Positions 1 to 6,930 of a DNA stretch of 12,006 nt are shown here, piece after piece. How positions within the stretch are numbered: the first letter of the stretch is position 1; every line of letters starts with the position of its first letter. Source of the DNA: Pseudobutyrivibrio sp. (GTDB lineage: Bacteria > Bacillota_A > Clostridia > Lachnospirales > Lachnospiraceae). Below the pieces are notes generated by a model. It searched no databases. It had not been told where the DNA came from and was given only the letters and a program-made list of their open reading frames with translations. The stretch is from contig JAILNO010000038.1 in the NCBI GenBank assembly GCA_024691465.1, positions 1 through 12,006 of the forward strand. The letters are read 5' to 3'. A program made the translations under genes and the position numbers.

Positions 1-44
1 CCTGCTGTGATTCCATGCCTAATAAGTGTAATCGTCCTATCCAT
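1..44 (-). CDS. cobC: N-terminal fragment of a histidine phosphatase, probably alpha-ribazole phosphatase CobC (cut by the window edge)
   Basis: An ATG at 44-42 opens a frame reading MDRTITLIRHGITAG up to the window edge. A beta strand followed by the RHG triplet is the N-terminal signature of the histidine phosphatase (phosphoglycerate mutase-like) superfamily, whose His takes the phosphoryl group. The ATG shares one base with the TAA stop of the preceding gene (TAATG), and an AGGA sits at 55-52, seven bases upstream, so translation is probably coupled. In B12 operons the family member beside cobU/cobS is usually CobC, which dephosphorylates alpha-ribazole phosphate or adenosylcobalamin 5'-phosphate. 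The family call rests on a short but distinctive motif; the CobC call rests on context. Only 15 residues are visible, so another phosphatase of the superfamily cannot be excluded. Confidence 0.72.
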   Translation of the reverse strand, partial: MDRTITLIRHGITA

Positions 45-376
45 TACTTAATCCTAACTCCTATGCCAAGCACTACTCTATGTACCTCAGTGGCCTCTCT
101 TGCAAGCTCTATTAAGATTCGACCTGCCACCTCTCTGTATATACGACTGCTGTCATCTATAGGAACGATTCCATTTCCTACTTCATCGGCAATAACAACC
201 CACTCACCCTCTGAGATGGTGGAGTGTATTTCAGTTAGTATCTCCTCTTCAGACTTGCCTTCCTCAAGCCTCTTCTTAATAAAAAGATGAAGCTGATTGA
301 AAAACTTAGCCCTTGGAAACGTGCCAGTTGCATATTCTGTTTTGCCTTGATAACTTCCACCTATTACTAATATCAT
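44..376 (-). CDS. Short CobU-like protein (110 aa), adenosylcobinamide kinase/guanylyltransferase family
   Basis: The protein begins with a CobU-type P-loop, GGSYQGKT (residues 6-13), and ends with a good match to the CobU C-terminus: DEVGNGIVP (64-72), then an R-x-x-R-x-x-A-G-R stretch (78-86) and a closing GIGVRIK. Known CobU proteins are about 180 residues. The missing roughly 70 residues are the middle part that carries the guanylylated His (H46 in Salmonella CobU) and the LLEC motif; a charged, probably helical linker (about 30-57) replaces them. It should still bind a nucleotide, but CobU-type guanylylation through the usual His seems impossible. It follows cobS by 7 bases, with an AGGTGG site overlapping the cobS stop, and overlaps the next gene by one base. 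Both ends are intact and the frame is clean, so it looks like a real small gene and not decay. Its function is unknown; it may complement the full-length CobU paralog upstream. Confidence 0.8.
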   Translation of the reverse strand: MILVIGGSYQGKTEYATGTFPRAKFFNQLHLFIKKRLEEGKSEEEILTEIHSTISEGEWVVIADEVGNGIVPIDDSSRIYREVAGRILIELAREATEVHRVVLGIGVRIK

Positions 377-383
377 AATCCAC

Positions 384-1145
384 CTATCTAATCACAGTGT
401 ACACTGACAGCAATACTGCCGACCACAATTCAGCTATACATACAAACCATCCTGCCAGATCACCTGTGATTCCACCAAACTTAGAGTATGCCATATATAT
501 GTAATATATGAGAGTGATAACCAGTGCTACCAGACATACAGTCCATGTATACTGAAATAGTATTCCTGCCACAATGGATACAATAATGATCTGAAGTGCC
601 AGGGTATACATAACTACCTTATCGTCTGCCGTCTCGGCCTCAGTATTTAATATACCAGTAGACTTAGCCTTCTTATATCTCACCACACATATACCGCTGA
701 CCGCTCTAGCCATAAAGAACATAAATATCCAGGCTAAGAACTCATCATGTCCCATGAGATACAGTGCGGAGAAAATAACTAATCCGTATATGCATAATCT
801 AATAACTGCAAAAGCTCCTATATGTGGATCCTTAAGAATCTCCAGTCGCTTATCCTTGTCCTGATATGAAGAAAGGGCATCGCTGGTATCCATGTACCCA
901 TCCAGATGAAATCCTCCTGTTACTATAAGAGGTATCGCTAGCGCTATGGCCACAAATACCACCTTCGGAATATGATAGCTAATTATAAACAGCCACCACA
1001 GATACTCTAGAGCACCTATTACTCCACCTATCCATGGGAAAAATATAAGATGATACTTCATATCCTCTGTGGCCCAATTAAATCTAGGCATAGGTATGCG
1101 TGAATACATAGAAAATGCCACAGCTATTGATTTCAAAATTCTCAT
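384..1145 (-). CDS. cobS: Adenosylcobinamide-GDP ribazoletransferase (cobalamin synthase)
   Basis: CobS is an integral membrane enzyme that joins adenosylcobinamide-GDP to alpha-ribazole (or its phosphate), completing the nucleotide loop of cobalamin. The 253-residue length is normal for the family. The N-terminus has the family's FSMYSRIPMP stretch (11-20). The metal-binding signature GGFHLDGYMDTSDAL lies at 77-91, with Asp 82, 86 and 89, followed by ILKDPHIGAF (103-112) and FGGITGDLAGW (223-233). Hydrophobic segments near 31-56, 60-76, 113-131, 135-153, 178-196, 201-219 and 229-250 fit a polytopic membrane protein. The ATG overlaps the cobU stop as ATGA, and TAGGA lies eight bases upstream. 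It sits between two CobU-family genes, so the whole lower-loop assembly set is clustered at this end of the operon. Confidence 0.95.
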   Translation of the reverse strand: MRILKSIAVAFSMYSRIPMPRFNWATEDMKYHLIFFPWIGGVIGALEYLWWLFIISYHIPKVVFVAIALAIPLIVTGGFHLDGYMDTSDALSSYQDKDKRLEILKDPHIGAFAVIRLCIYGLVIFSALYLMGHDEFLAWIFMFFMARAVSGICVVRYKKAKSTGILNTEAETADDKVVMYTLALQIIIVSIVAGILFQYTWTVCLVALVITLIYYIYMAYSKFGGITGDLAGWFVCIAELWSAVLLSVYTVIR

Positions 1146-1702
1146 AATTTAATTCCTATTCCAACCACTACCTCATACACATCATCTGAGAGCTTGGCAA
1201 TGGCTCTATTAATCATGCCTAAGGCCTTAAGATACTCTTGCGTGCCCGGGTCATAATCTATGCCATCCTCGAATACATTATTGCTTACAATTACCATAGA
1301 TGACACACACTCTGCCAGCTCCTCAATATCTCCCAATATCTTATTAACCACCTGCTCGGCTGGATATATCTCTCCATCCCTGAACATTTCATTGGCCACC
1401 AGATTAGACATACACTCTAGTAGCACTATAGTCCCATCTGCCTCACTGTCAGTGGAGAAATCGCCTAAATCAATGCTTTCAATCTCTGGAATTGCATTAT
1501 ATACATCCCTTTCATGTTCCAAAGTGACGAATCCCTTGCCTGCCCTAATCTGCCTATGCCTCTCTATGCGAGCTACAGACTCCTCGTCCCTAACTCCCAT
1601 TGTGGCTAGATAATATTTATTTTTACTAGTAGAGTGACAAACTAAATCCTCAGCAAATCCTGACTTACCACTGCTACTTCCACCGTATACTAATGTAATC
1701 AT
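1142..1702 (-). CDS. cobU: CobU: adenosylcobinamide kinase / adenosylcobinamide-phosphate guanylyltransferase, divergent C-terminal motif
   Basis: CobU phosphorylates adenosylcobinamide and transfers GMP to it, giving the adenosylcobinamide-GDP used by CobS. The 186-residue length matches the family. The P-loop GGSSSGKS is at 7-14; RIERHR (45-50) places His49 opposite the guanylylated His46 of Salmonella CobU; LLEC is at 94-97. The region that is normally NEVGxGIVP followed by an Arg-rich helix instead reads NNVFEDGIDYD (141-151) and then a stretch without the usual R-x-F-R-D residues, while the last residues (VVVGIGIKL) fit the family again. The C-terminal third is therefore clearly diverged. 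The gene overlaps cobT by four bases (ATGA), with AAAGG four bases before the ATG, and overlaps cobS by four bases. The family is certain; full bifunctionality is not. Confidence 0.9.
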   Translation of the reverse strand: MITLVYGGSSSGKSGFAEDLVCHSTSKNKYYLATMGVRDEESVARIERHRQIRAGKGFVTLEHERDVYNAIPEIESIDLGDFSTDSEADGTIVLLECMSNLVANEMFRDGEIYPAEQVVNKILGDIEELAECVSSMVIVSNNVFEDGIDYDPGTQEYLKALGMINRAIAKLSDDVYEVVVGIGIKL

Positions 1703-2784
1703 ATATCCTTTGAATAATTCTCATACTGCTCGACACCTGATTCGCCGAACTTGAGAGCATCGTGAAATACTATATCTGTCATCCGAAGATTCGATACCAT
1801 CATAACAGCTCCAGCTCCCTCTCCCACAGCCATCTTAGCATCAAGCACTGGCTCTAGGTTAAGCTTGCTCGCAAGCTTAAGAGTAACTGGTTCCTTACTA
1901 ATATGAGATGGTATTAGATAATCCCTGGTATTATCTAATAGCCTGTCTGCCACTAGAGCAGACACCATGCTAAGCATACCATCTATAATAATCGGAACCT
2001 TATATAAGGCACCTCCTAGTACTACTCCTGTCATGGCAGCCAGCTCAAGACCACCGAAGTTACTACATATCTCCACTGGAGAGAGACCACTATACATGGA
2101 AAGCGCCATGGATACCACGGCCCTCTTCTTACTGAATCCCTCATCATCTAGACCTGCGCCTCTGCCTGTAACCACATCAGCATTCAGATCCAACAGATAA
2201 CCTGCCACAACTGCAGCAGAGGTAGTATTGCCTATACCCATCTCTCCAACTAGGAGACAGGAGTAACCCTCTTCCACGCTCTCCTTGACTAGGTCCATGC
2301 CCACCTGAACAGCGCGTGAGAACTCCTCCACCGACATGGCTGGCTGCTTGAGGAAATTGCAGGTACCATACTTAACTCTTCTATTGAGGGTAAAAGGTAC
2401 TTCCTTGGCATAGTTAATGCCCACATCCACAGCCATAATATCAATGCCTAGATTCCTTGCCATAACACCTGTGGTGGTAAGTCCCTGACCTATGCTGGTG
2501 GCACATATACGGGTGACATCCTGCTTAGTCTGGGTAACTCCCTCCTCCACTATACCATGGTCACCACAGCAAACTATCAGTCTCATATGGCTAAGGTCCG
2601 GGGCTTCATATCCTTGTATTGCTGCAATCTTAGAGTGCAAATCCTCGAATACCCCGAAGCTATCTATAGGCTTAGAGACCCTGTCCCACTGCTCCTTAAC
2701 TCTAGCGATAGCTTCCTTTGAAACAGGCTCCAGCTCAATCTTATTCTCAAGTATGTCGTCAAATAAAAATCTAGTGTCCCCCAT
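1699..2784 (-). CDS. cobT: Nicotinate-nucleotide--dimethylbenzimidazole phosphoribosyltransferase
   Basis: CobT moves phosphoribose from nicotinate mononucleotide to the lower-ligand base (classically dimethylbenzimidazole), forming the alpha-ribazole phosphate for the nucleotide loop. Family hallmarks in order are CCGDHGIVEEGVTQ (72-85), VDVGI (119-123), LVGEMGIGNTTSAA (178-191), TGRGAGLDDEG (206-216), DGMLSM (268-273), the PSHIS segment (292-296) and VGEGAGA (320-326), whose Glu322 corresponds to the catalytic Glu317 of Salmonella CobT. The 361-residue length is normal. The ATG lies inside the end of cbiA (14-base overlap) with only a weak, distant GAGG, so translation may depend on coupling to cbiA. 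The normally conserved DGF is DGM here. The base actually used cannot be read from the sequence, and no dimethylbenzimidazole synthesis gene is in view. Confidence 0.95.
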   Translation of the reverse strand: MGDTRFLFDDILENKIELEPVSKEAIARVKEQWDRVSKPIDSFGVFEDLHSKIAAIQGYEAPDLSHMRLIVCCGDHGIVEEGVTQTKQDVTRICATSIGQGLTTTGVMARNLGIDIMAVDVGINYAKEVPFTLNRRVKYGTCNFLKQPAMSVEEFSRAVQVGMDLVKESVEEGYSCLLVGEMGIGNTTSAAVVAGYLLDLNADVVTGRGAGLDDEGFSKKRAVVSMALSMYSGLSPVEICSNFGGLELAAMTGVVLGGALYKVPIIIDGMLSMVSALVADRLLDNTRDYLIPSHISKEPVTLKLASKLNLEPVLDAKMAVGEGAGAVMMVSNLRMTDIVFHDALKFGESGVEQYENYSKDI

Positions 2785-4114
2785 AAATTCTCATAGCCTC
2801 CACAAATTTAAATACAAACTCAGGTGATGATGGATAATATAGATGAGCAAATCCCATATAGGAATTGTTATTGGCATGCATACATTCATATGATCTGCCT
2901 GTAGCAGGCTTGACAGCTGTCATATCCACACCATTATTAGTAGTATCGTAGTAATGGAACTCATGTCCCTTAATGCTAACTCCTTCGCCTTCTATTGTAA
3001 CATATCCGAATCTAACTAACTTGCCAGTCCAGAAAGCCTCTCCTTCAATAGCGCCAACCATATCGTATATACGATTATCTTTATCCTTGATGCTATCTAG
3101 CAGGTACATGAATCCTCCGCACTCTGCCAGGGTAGGCATACCTCCCTTAATAGCTCTTCTAATATCCTCTTTCATAGAGGTGTTGGCTGACAGTTCCTCC
3201 AAGTAATTCTCTGGATAACCACCACCTAGTAGTAATCCAGATACTCCCTCAGGAAGCCTCTCATCCTCCAGTGGCGAGAACTCAACCAGCTCCACACCAG
3301 CTTCCTCTAGCATCTTAAGATTCTCTCTATAGTAGAAACAAAAGGCCCTATCCCTTGCCACTGCAATCCTAACATCCTTAGAATCCACCATATTATTCGT
3401 AACTTTTGACCTAGGTATATCAAGAGTACATGCCTTACCTGCTATGGAAATAAGCTTATCTAAATCGATTCCCTGACTAACAAGTGCTTCATTAATATCA
3501 AGCATATGATTCAGATCATCTATCTCCTCAGGAAGCACTAGCCCTAAGTGCCTACTGTCTAAAGCCACATCCTTGCTGGTTGGGACATATCCAACCACTG
3601 GGATATTAAGCTCTCCTTCTATAAGCCCTGCAAGAGTACCAGCAAACATTGCTGAGGTCTTATTAAGTATCACACCTGATATGAGATGGTTGATATCATA
3701 ATCAAGGAATCCCTTAATCTCAGCCAACACCGATCTGCCCTTGCCCCTGGCATCTATGACTAGAACTATAGGGGCTCTCAGACTAGAGGCCAGATCATAG
3801 GTGGAGCCTCGCATCTCCACTCCGCCTACGCCATCATAGAGTCCCATGACGCCTTCAATCACAGCTATATCCCCTGCGAATCCATCTAAGAATAATCTAA
3901 GAGTATCCTCCTCATCCGTAAAAAAGGTATCTAGATTACCTGAAGTAATCCCCAGAGCCCTTCGATGAAACATGGGGTCTATGTAATCAGGACCGCACTT
4001 GTAGCTACAGGGCTTAAGGCCCTTTGTCTTAAGGGCTGATAGTATTCCGCATGTAATTGTAGTTTTGCCGCTTCCACTTCCTGTGGCAGCAATAATTAGT
4101 CTAGGACAATTCAT
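2771..4114 (-). CDS. cbiA: Cobyrinate a,c-diamide synthase, glutamine-dependent
   Basis: CbiA uses ATP and glutamine to amidate the a and c acetate side chains of cobyrinate. The N-terminal half is the dethiobiotin-synthetase-like ATPase, with P-loop TGSGSGKTT (11-19), the KCGPDYIDPMFH segment (39-50) and the EGVMGLYDGVGG loop (87-98). The C-terminal half is a class I-like glutamine amidotransferase domain: LLLGGGYPE (294-302), the nucleophile Cys332 in AECGG, GHEFHYYD (383-390) and a later His424. The 447-residue length is normal. The ATG directly follows the TAG of the fusion gene (TAGATG), with an AGGTGA just upstream that overlaps the end of that gene. The 3' end overlaps cobT by 14 bases. 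Confidence 0.96.
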   Translation of the reverse strand: MNCPRLIIAATGSGSGKTTITCGILSALKTKGLKPCSYKCGPDYIDPMFHRRALGITSGNLDTFFTDEEDTLRLFLDGFAGDIAVIEGVMGLYDGVGGVEMRGSTYDLASSLRAPIVLVIDARGKGRSVLAEIKGFLDYDINHLISGVILNKTSAMFAGTLAGLIEGELNIPVVGYVPTSKDVALDSRHLGLVLPEEIDDLNHMLDINEALVSQGIDLDKLISIAGKACTLDIPRSKVTNNMVDSKDVRIAVARDRAFCFYYRENLKMLEEAGVELVEFSPLEDERLPEGVSGLLLGGGYPENYLEELSANTSMKEDIRRAIKGGMPTLAECGGFMYLLDSIKDKDNRIYDMVGAIEGEAFWTGKLVRFGYVTIEGEGVSIKGHEFHYYDTTNNGVDMTAVKPATGRSYECMHANNNSYMGFAHLYYPSSPEFVFKFVEAMRIYGGH

Positions 4115-6166
4115 CTACTCACCTGTAATGTTAAAAGTTACGATATATACAGGATTGTGTCCCTGCATTACGTTATAGTCACCGGCTCTCTTGGCCTTGC
4201 TAACAGCCACCTGTATCATATCCACATCTGTAATCTGGTATTTCTTAAGAACCGTATTAATCTCTGCAATAGTCTCTATAGTGACAGCATTAACCACCAC
4301 TCTGATATCACTCTTATAGCTAATGAGCTTAGCTATTATCTCATCTAGTCTGCCACCGCTTCCACCTATGAATACATGGGTAGGAGTAGGTAGGCTCTCC
4401 ATGGCCTCAGGGGCTGTCCCCTCTATGAGGGTCACATTCTTAAGGTGGAATTTATCAGTGTTCTTAAGGGTAAGAGCACATGCGTCAGGCTTAAGCTCAA
4501 TTGCATATACTCTCACTGTAGGATCAAGCAGTCCCATCTCGGTAGCTACAGAGCCACTGCCACTGCCTATGTCATAACATATGGCATCACTTGTAACTCC
4601 CAGCTTACATAGAGATAGTGCTCTAATCTCTTCCTTAGACATAGGCACCCTGTCCCTGATGAACGCTTCATCACTCAATCCTGGTGTAAGCCTCTTAGGA
4701 ATCACTGACTTATTCCTAATGAATAATATGCATAGTCCATCCTCGTTGAAATTACAGCATCTTTCCATAGTTAATCTTATGATCTTCTCCTGGGAGTATA
4801 GATTCATGCCAGCTATGGCCTGATACTTGCCCTGCCCAGAGATCTCCAGTTCCTTAAGGGTGTCTCCTATTAATCTCACATCCTTACTACCTGACGTGAG
4901 CACATAGGTCTTCTCATTGTGGCTAACTGCTGCAATAAGCTTAGGAAGCCACACTTCCTCCTTGATGCCATGGCTACTCATAAGCACACTATCCTGCCAG
5001 CTCTCCTCTATGACTGCTGCAAAAGCACTTACAGTAGAGATACCTGGAAGAACCCTTACCTGATAATTGATACTAGTCTTAAGAGCAGCTATGAGCTTCT
5101 TAGCTCCACTGTAGAATCCTGTATCACCTGAGAAAAGTACTAGTGCCTTTCTTGTAACTAATGACTTCTCCTGGGCCAGTTCCTCTAGCTTATCCATGAT
5201 GTCGTCGGCCTTATACAAAGGAAACTTCTTACTATCTGTATCGATTCCAACTATCATCCTAGGGGCACCGAATATATAATCTGCCTCAAGTATGGCCTGC
5301 TCTACCTCGGATGTAATAGAGCCGAATCCCATGCCAAAGCCTGCCAGGGTCACTATGAATCTGCTGCCATCATCTACCTCTGATAAAAGTGACGACTTAT
5401 CCACGTCAAATAATTCATATAGTCTCTCTCTTACCTGAATAAGGGTCATACCCTGACTAGGGCTCTTAGGTCGCCTGATTATATAACAGCTCACATTAGC
5501 TTTATTGGCTGCAATAATACGCTCAGCCTCTCCACTGGTGGAACCGCTCTCCTTAAGCACCAGGATCCTTGCGTCCATTTCTCTGAGAAAGGCCAAATTC
5601 ATACCTGCGGAAAAAGGTCCCTGCATGGCAATTATCTGACTGCCCTTCAGGCCATTATCCCTGCATATAGCAAGACTCTCCTCGCTAGGTATCACTCTGG
5701 CTGTAATACGCTCTCTCAACTGTTCATTGGCGCAGAATATCTTCAATTCCTTGCTTCCTGTAGTAAGGAATATATTGCCCTTAGTATCCGCAAGCGCCTT
5801 AGCGCACTCTTCAGCAGAGTCGAAGAAGTGGCAGTTACTGTAATCCACCTCTGATTCCTCTCTACTAACCCTATAGAAAGGTACATCTATGTATTTAAAT
5901 ACTGCATTGTCTATCTCCTGTTTAACAATCTCAGCGAAGGGATGGGTGGCATCAACAATAGCTGCAGGATCCCTCTGCATAAAGAAATCATACATAGCCT
6001 CTGAATCCATACGACCGCAGACTACCTCTACATAGTCTGAATCCTCCACTGGCTGCTTGCCATATTCTGTAGCCACACTGTAGATACATGGGATATGGGC
6101 TGCTGCAAGTGCATTGGCCAACTGCCTGCCTTCTGTAGTTCCACCGAAAATAATTACTTTCTTCAA
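4115..6166 (-). CDS. cbiJET: CbiJ-CbiE-CbiT triple fusion: cobalt-precorrin-6A reductase, C5-methyltransferase and C15-methyltransferase/decarboxylase
   Basis: Three enzymes lie in one 683-residue chain. Residues 1 to about 250 are CbiJ (cobalt-precorrin-6A reductase): FGGTTEGRQLA (7-17), VDATHPFAE (71-79), LTTGSKEL (134-141), MQGPFS (181-186) and KESGSTSG (205-212). Residues about 269-480 are CbiE (C5 methylation): a glycine-rich loop GFGMG (276-280), SGDTGFYSG (346-354), LPGISTVSAF (373-382) and SSHG (397-400). Residues about 490-683 are CbiT (C15 methylation plus loss of the C12 acetate carboxyl): SAM motif DIGSGSGSVATE (532-543) and GGSGGRL (601-607). CbiET fusions are well known; joining CbiJ in front puts consecutive steps in one protein. 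The start is TTG: it gives the expected MKKVIIFGG beginning, overlaps the cbiH stop as TTGA, and an in-frame TAA lies nine codons upstream with no ATG or GTG between. The frame is open through both linkers, so this is a real fusion. Confidence 0.95.
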   Translation of the reverse strand: MKKVIIFGGTTEGRQLANALAAAHIPCIYSVATEYGKQPVEDSDYVEVVCGRMDSEAMYDFFMQRDPAAIVDATHPFAEIVKQEIDNAVFKYIDVPFYRVSREESEVDYSNCHFFDSAEECAKALADTKGNIFLTTGSKELKIFCANEQLRERITARVIPSEESLAICRDNGLKGSQIIAMQGPFSAGMNLAFLREMDARILVLKESGSTSGEAERIIAANKANVSCYIIRRPKSPSQGMTLIQVRERLYELFDVDKSSLLSEVDDGSRFIVTLAGFGMGFGSITSEVEQAILEADYIFGAPRMIVGIDTDSKKFPLYKADDIMDKLEELAQEKSLVTRKALVLFSGDTGFYSGAKKLIAALKTSINYQVRVLPGISTVSAFAAVIEESWQDSVLMSSHGIKEEVWLPKLIAAVSHNEKTYVLTSGSKDVRLIGDTLKELEISGQGKYQAIAGMNLYSQEKIIRLTMERCCNFNEDGLCILFIRNKSVIPKRLTPGLSDEAFIRDRVPMSKEEIRALSLCKLGVTSDAICYDIGSGSGSVATEMGLLDPTVRVYAIELKPDACALTLKNTDKFHLKNVTLIEGTAPEAMESLPTPTHVFIGGSGGRLDEIIAKLISYKSDIRVVVNAVTIETIAEINTVLKKYQITDVDMIQVAVSKAKRAGDYNVMQGHNPVYIVTFNITGE

Positions 6167-6912
6167 ATTCGATATCCTCTTTTGGTTACTAGCTTACCAT
6201 TGATAATCTCACTCTTGCTATTACCGATGAATACTGTAGTAAACATATTGACCTCAGTATCCATAAGCTCTCTAAGAGTGCAGACTCTATACTTAGTTCC
6301 TTCTCTACCAATATTCTCCACATACCCGCAGGCCCTGTCTTCATCAGCACCTGCCTCCATCATAATAGCGCAAGCCCTCTTAAGGTAATCATATCTTTTC
6401 TTACTAGAAGGGTTATATATAGCTATGGCAAAATCTCCATAAATAGCAGCTACCAGCCTCTTCTTGATAACCTCCCAAGGTGTGAGCAGATCACTTAATG
6501 AAATCACACAGAAATCATGATTAATAGGTGCTCCAAGAACTGCTGCACCAGATATGGCTGCAGTAATCCCAGGAACAACCACTATATTAGACTCAGAAAT
6601 GTCCGTATATGCGTATTCAGGTAGCAACTCATACATAGGGGCCGCCATACCGTACACTCCCGCATCACCGCTACAGATGAAGGCTACATCCTTACCCTCC
6701 AGGGCGTAATCATAACAAGCCTTGCATCGCTCTATCTCCTTGCGCATGGGAGTGGTAAAGAATTCCTTAGATGGGAAAAGGTTACGAACCAGATCCACAT
6801 ATACAGTGTAACCTACAATCACATCAGCTACTTCCATAGCATGATATGCCTCATCTGTCATCATCTGCCTGTCCCCTGGCCCCATTCCTATGATATATAT
6901 ATTACCTGCCAT
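6163..6912 (-). CDS. cbiH: Cobalt-factor III / precorrin-3B C17-methyltransferase
   Basis: CbiH methylates C17 and contracts the macrocycle, turning cobalt-factor III into cobalt-precorrin-4, the defining corrin-forming step. It has the tetrapyrrole methylase fold: SAM-loop GMGPGD (9-14), ADVIVGYTVYVDLV (29-42), SGDAGVYGMA (81-90), VVPGITAAISGAAVLGAPI (112-130), SLSDLLTPWEVIKKRL (138-153), AIYNPSSKKR (164-173) and ENIGREGT (199-206). I place the start at the ATG at 6912-6910. The preceding in-frame GTG at 6915 is only one base from the AGGAGGC site, too close for a ribosome, whereas the ATG is spaced four bases. That gives 249 residues, normal for the family. It follows cbiG by a short gap and overlaps the fusion gene by four bases. 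Confidence 0.95.
   Translation of the reverse strand: MAGNIYIIGMGPGDRQMMTDEAYHAMEVADVIVGYTVYVDLVRNLFPSKEFFTTPMRKEIERCKACYDYALEGKDVAFICSGDAGVYGMAAPMYELLPEYAYTDISESNIVVVPGITAAISGAAVLGAPINHDFCVISLSDLLTPWEVIKKRLVAAIYGDFAIAIYNPSSKKRYDYLKRACAIMMEAGADEDRACGYVENIGREGTKYRVCTLRELMDTEVNMFTTVFIGNSKSEIINGKLVTKRGYRI
6175..6180 (-). promoter_or_regulatory. Ribosome binding site of the cbiJET fusion (supports the TTG start)
   Basis: An AGAGGA inside the last codons of cbiH lies eight bases before the TTG at 6166-6164. The spacing is ideal, and no ATG or GTG start is available nearby in that frame. Confidence 0.7.
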
Positions 6913-6916
6913 CACG

Positions 6917-6922
6917 CCTCCT
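6917..6922 (-). promoter_or_regulatory. Ribosome binding site of cbiH (decides the start)
   Basis: A perfect AGGAGG lies in the gap between cbiG and cbiH. It is four bases before the ATG at 6912 and one base plus before the GTG at 6915, so it favours the ATG. It is the strongest Shine-Dalgarno match seen in the window. Confidence 0.8.
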
Positions 6923-6930
6923 ATTATCTA

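Noticed and set aside
44..376. The 110-residue CobU-like gene as a decayed pseudogene
   Set aside because: It has an ATG, a binding site, an intact frame, intact N- and C-terminal motifs and tight overlap with the next gene; a decaying copy would be expected to lose these.
6913..6915. GTG at 6915 as the cbiH start
   Set aside because: It is only about one base from the AGGAGGC site; the adjacent ATG at 6912 is better spaced.
6913..6930. The cbiG-cbiH gap as a terminator or regulatory element
   Set aside because: It is only about 18 bases, holds a strong ribosome binding site, and has no inverted repeat or T-run.
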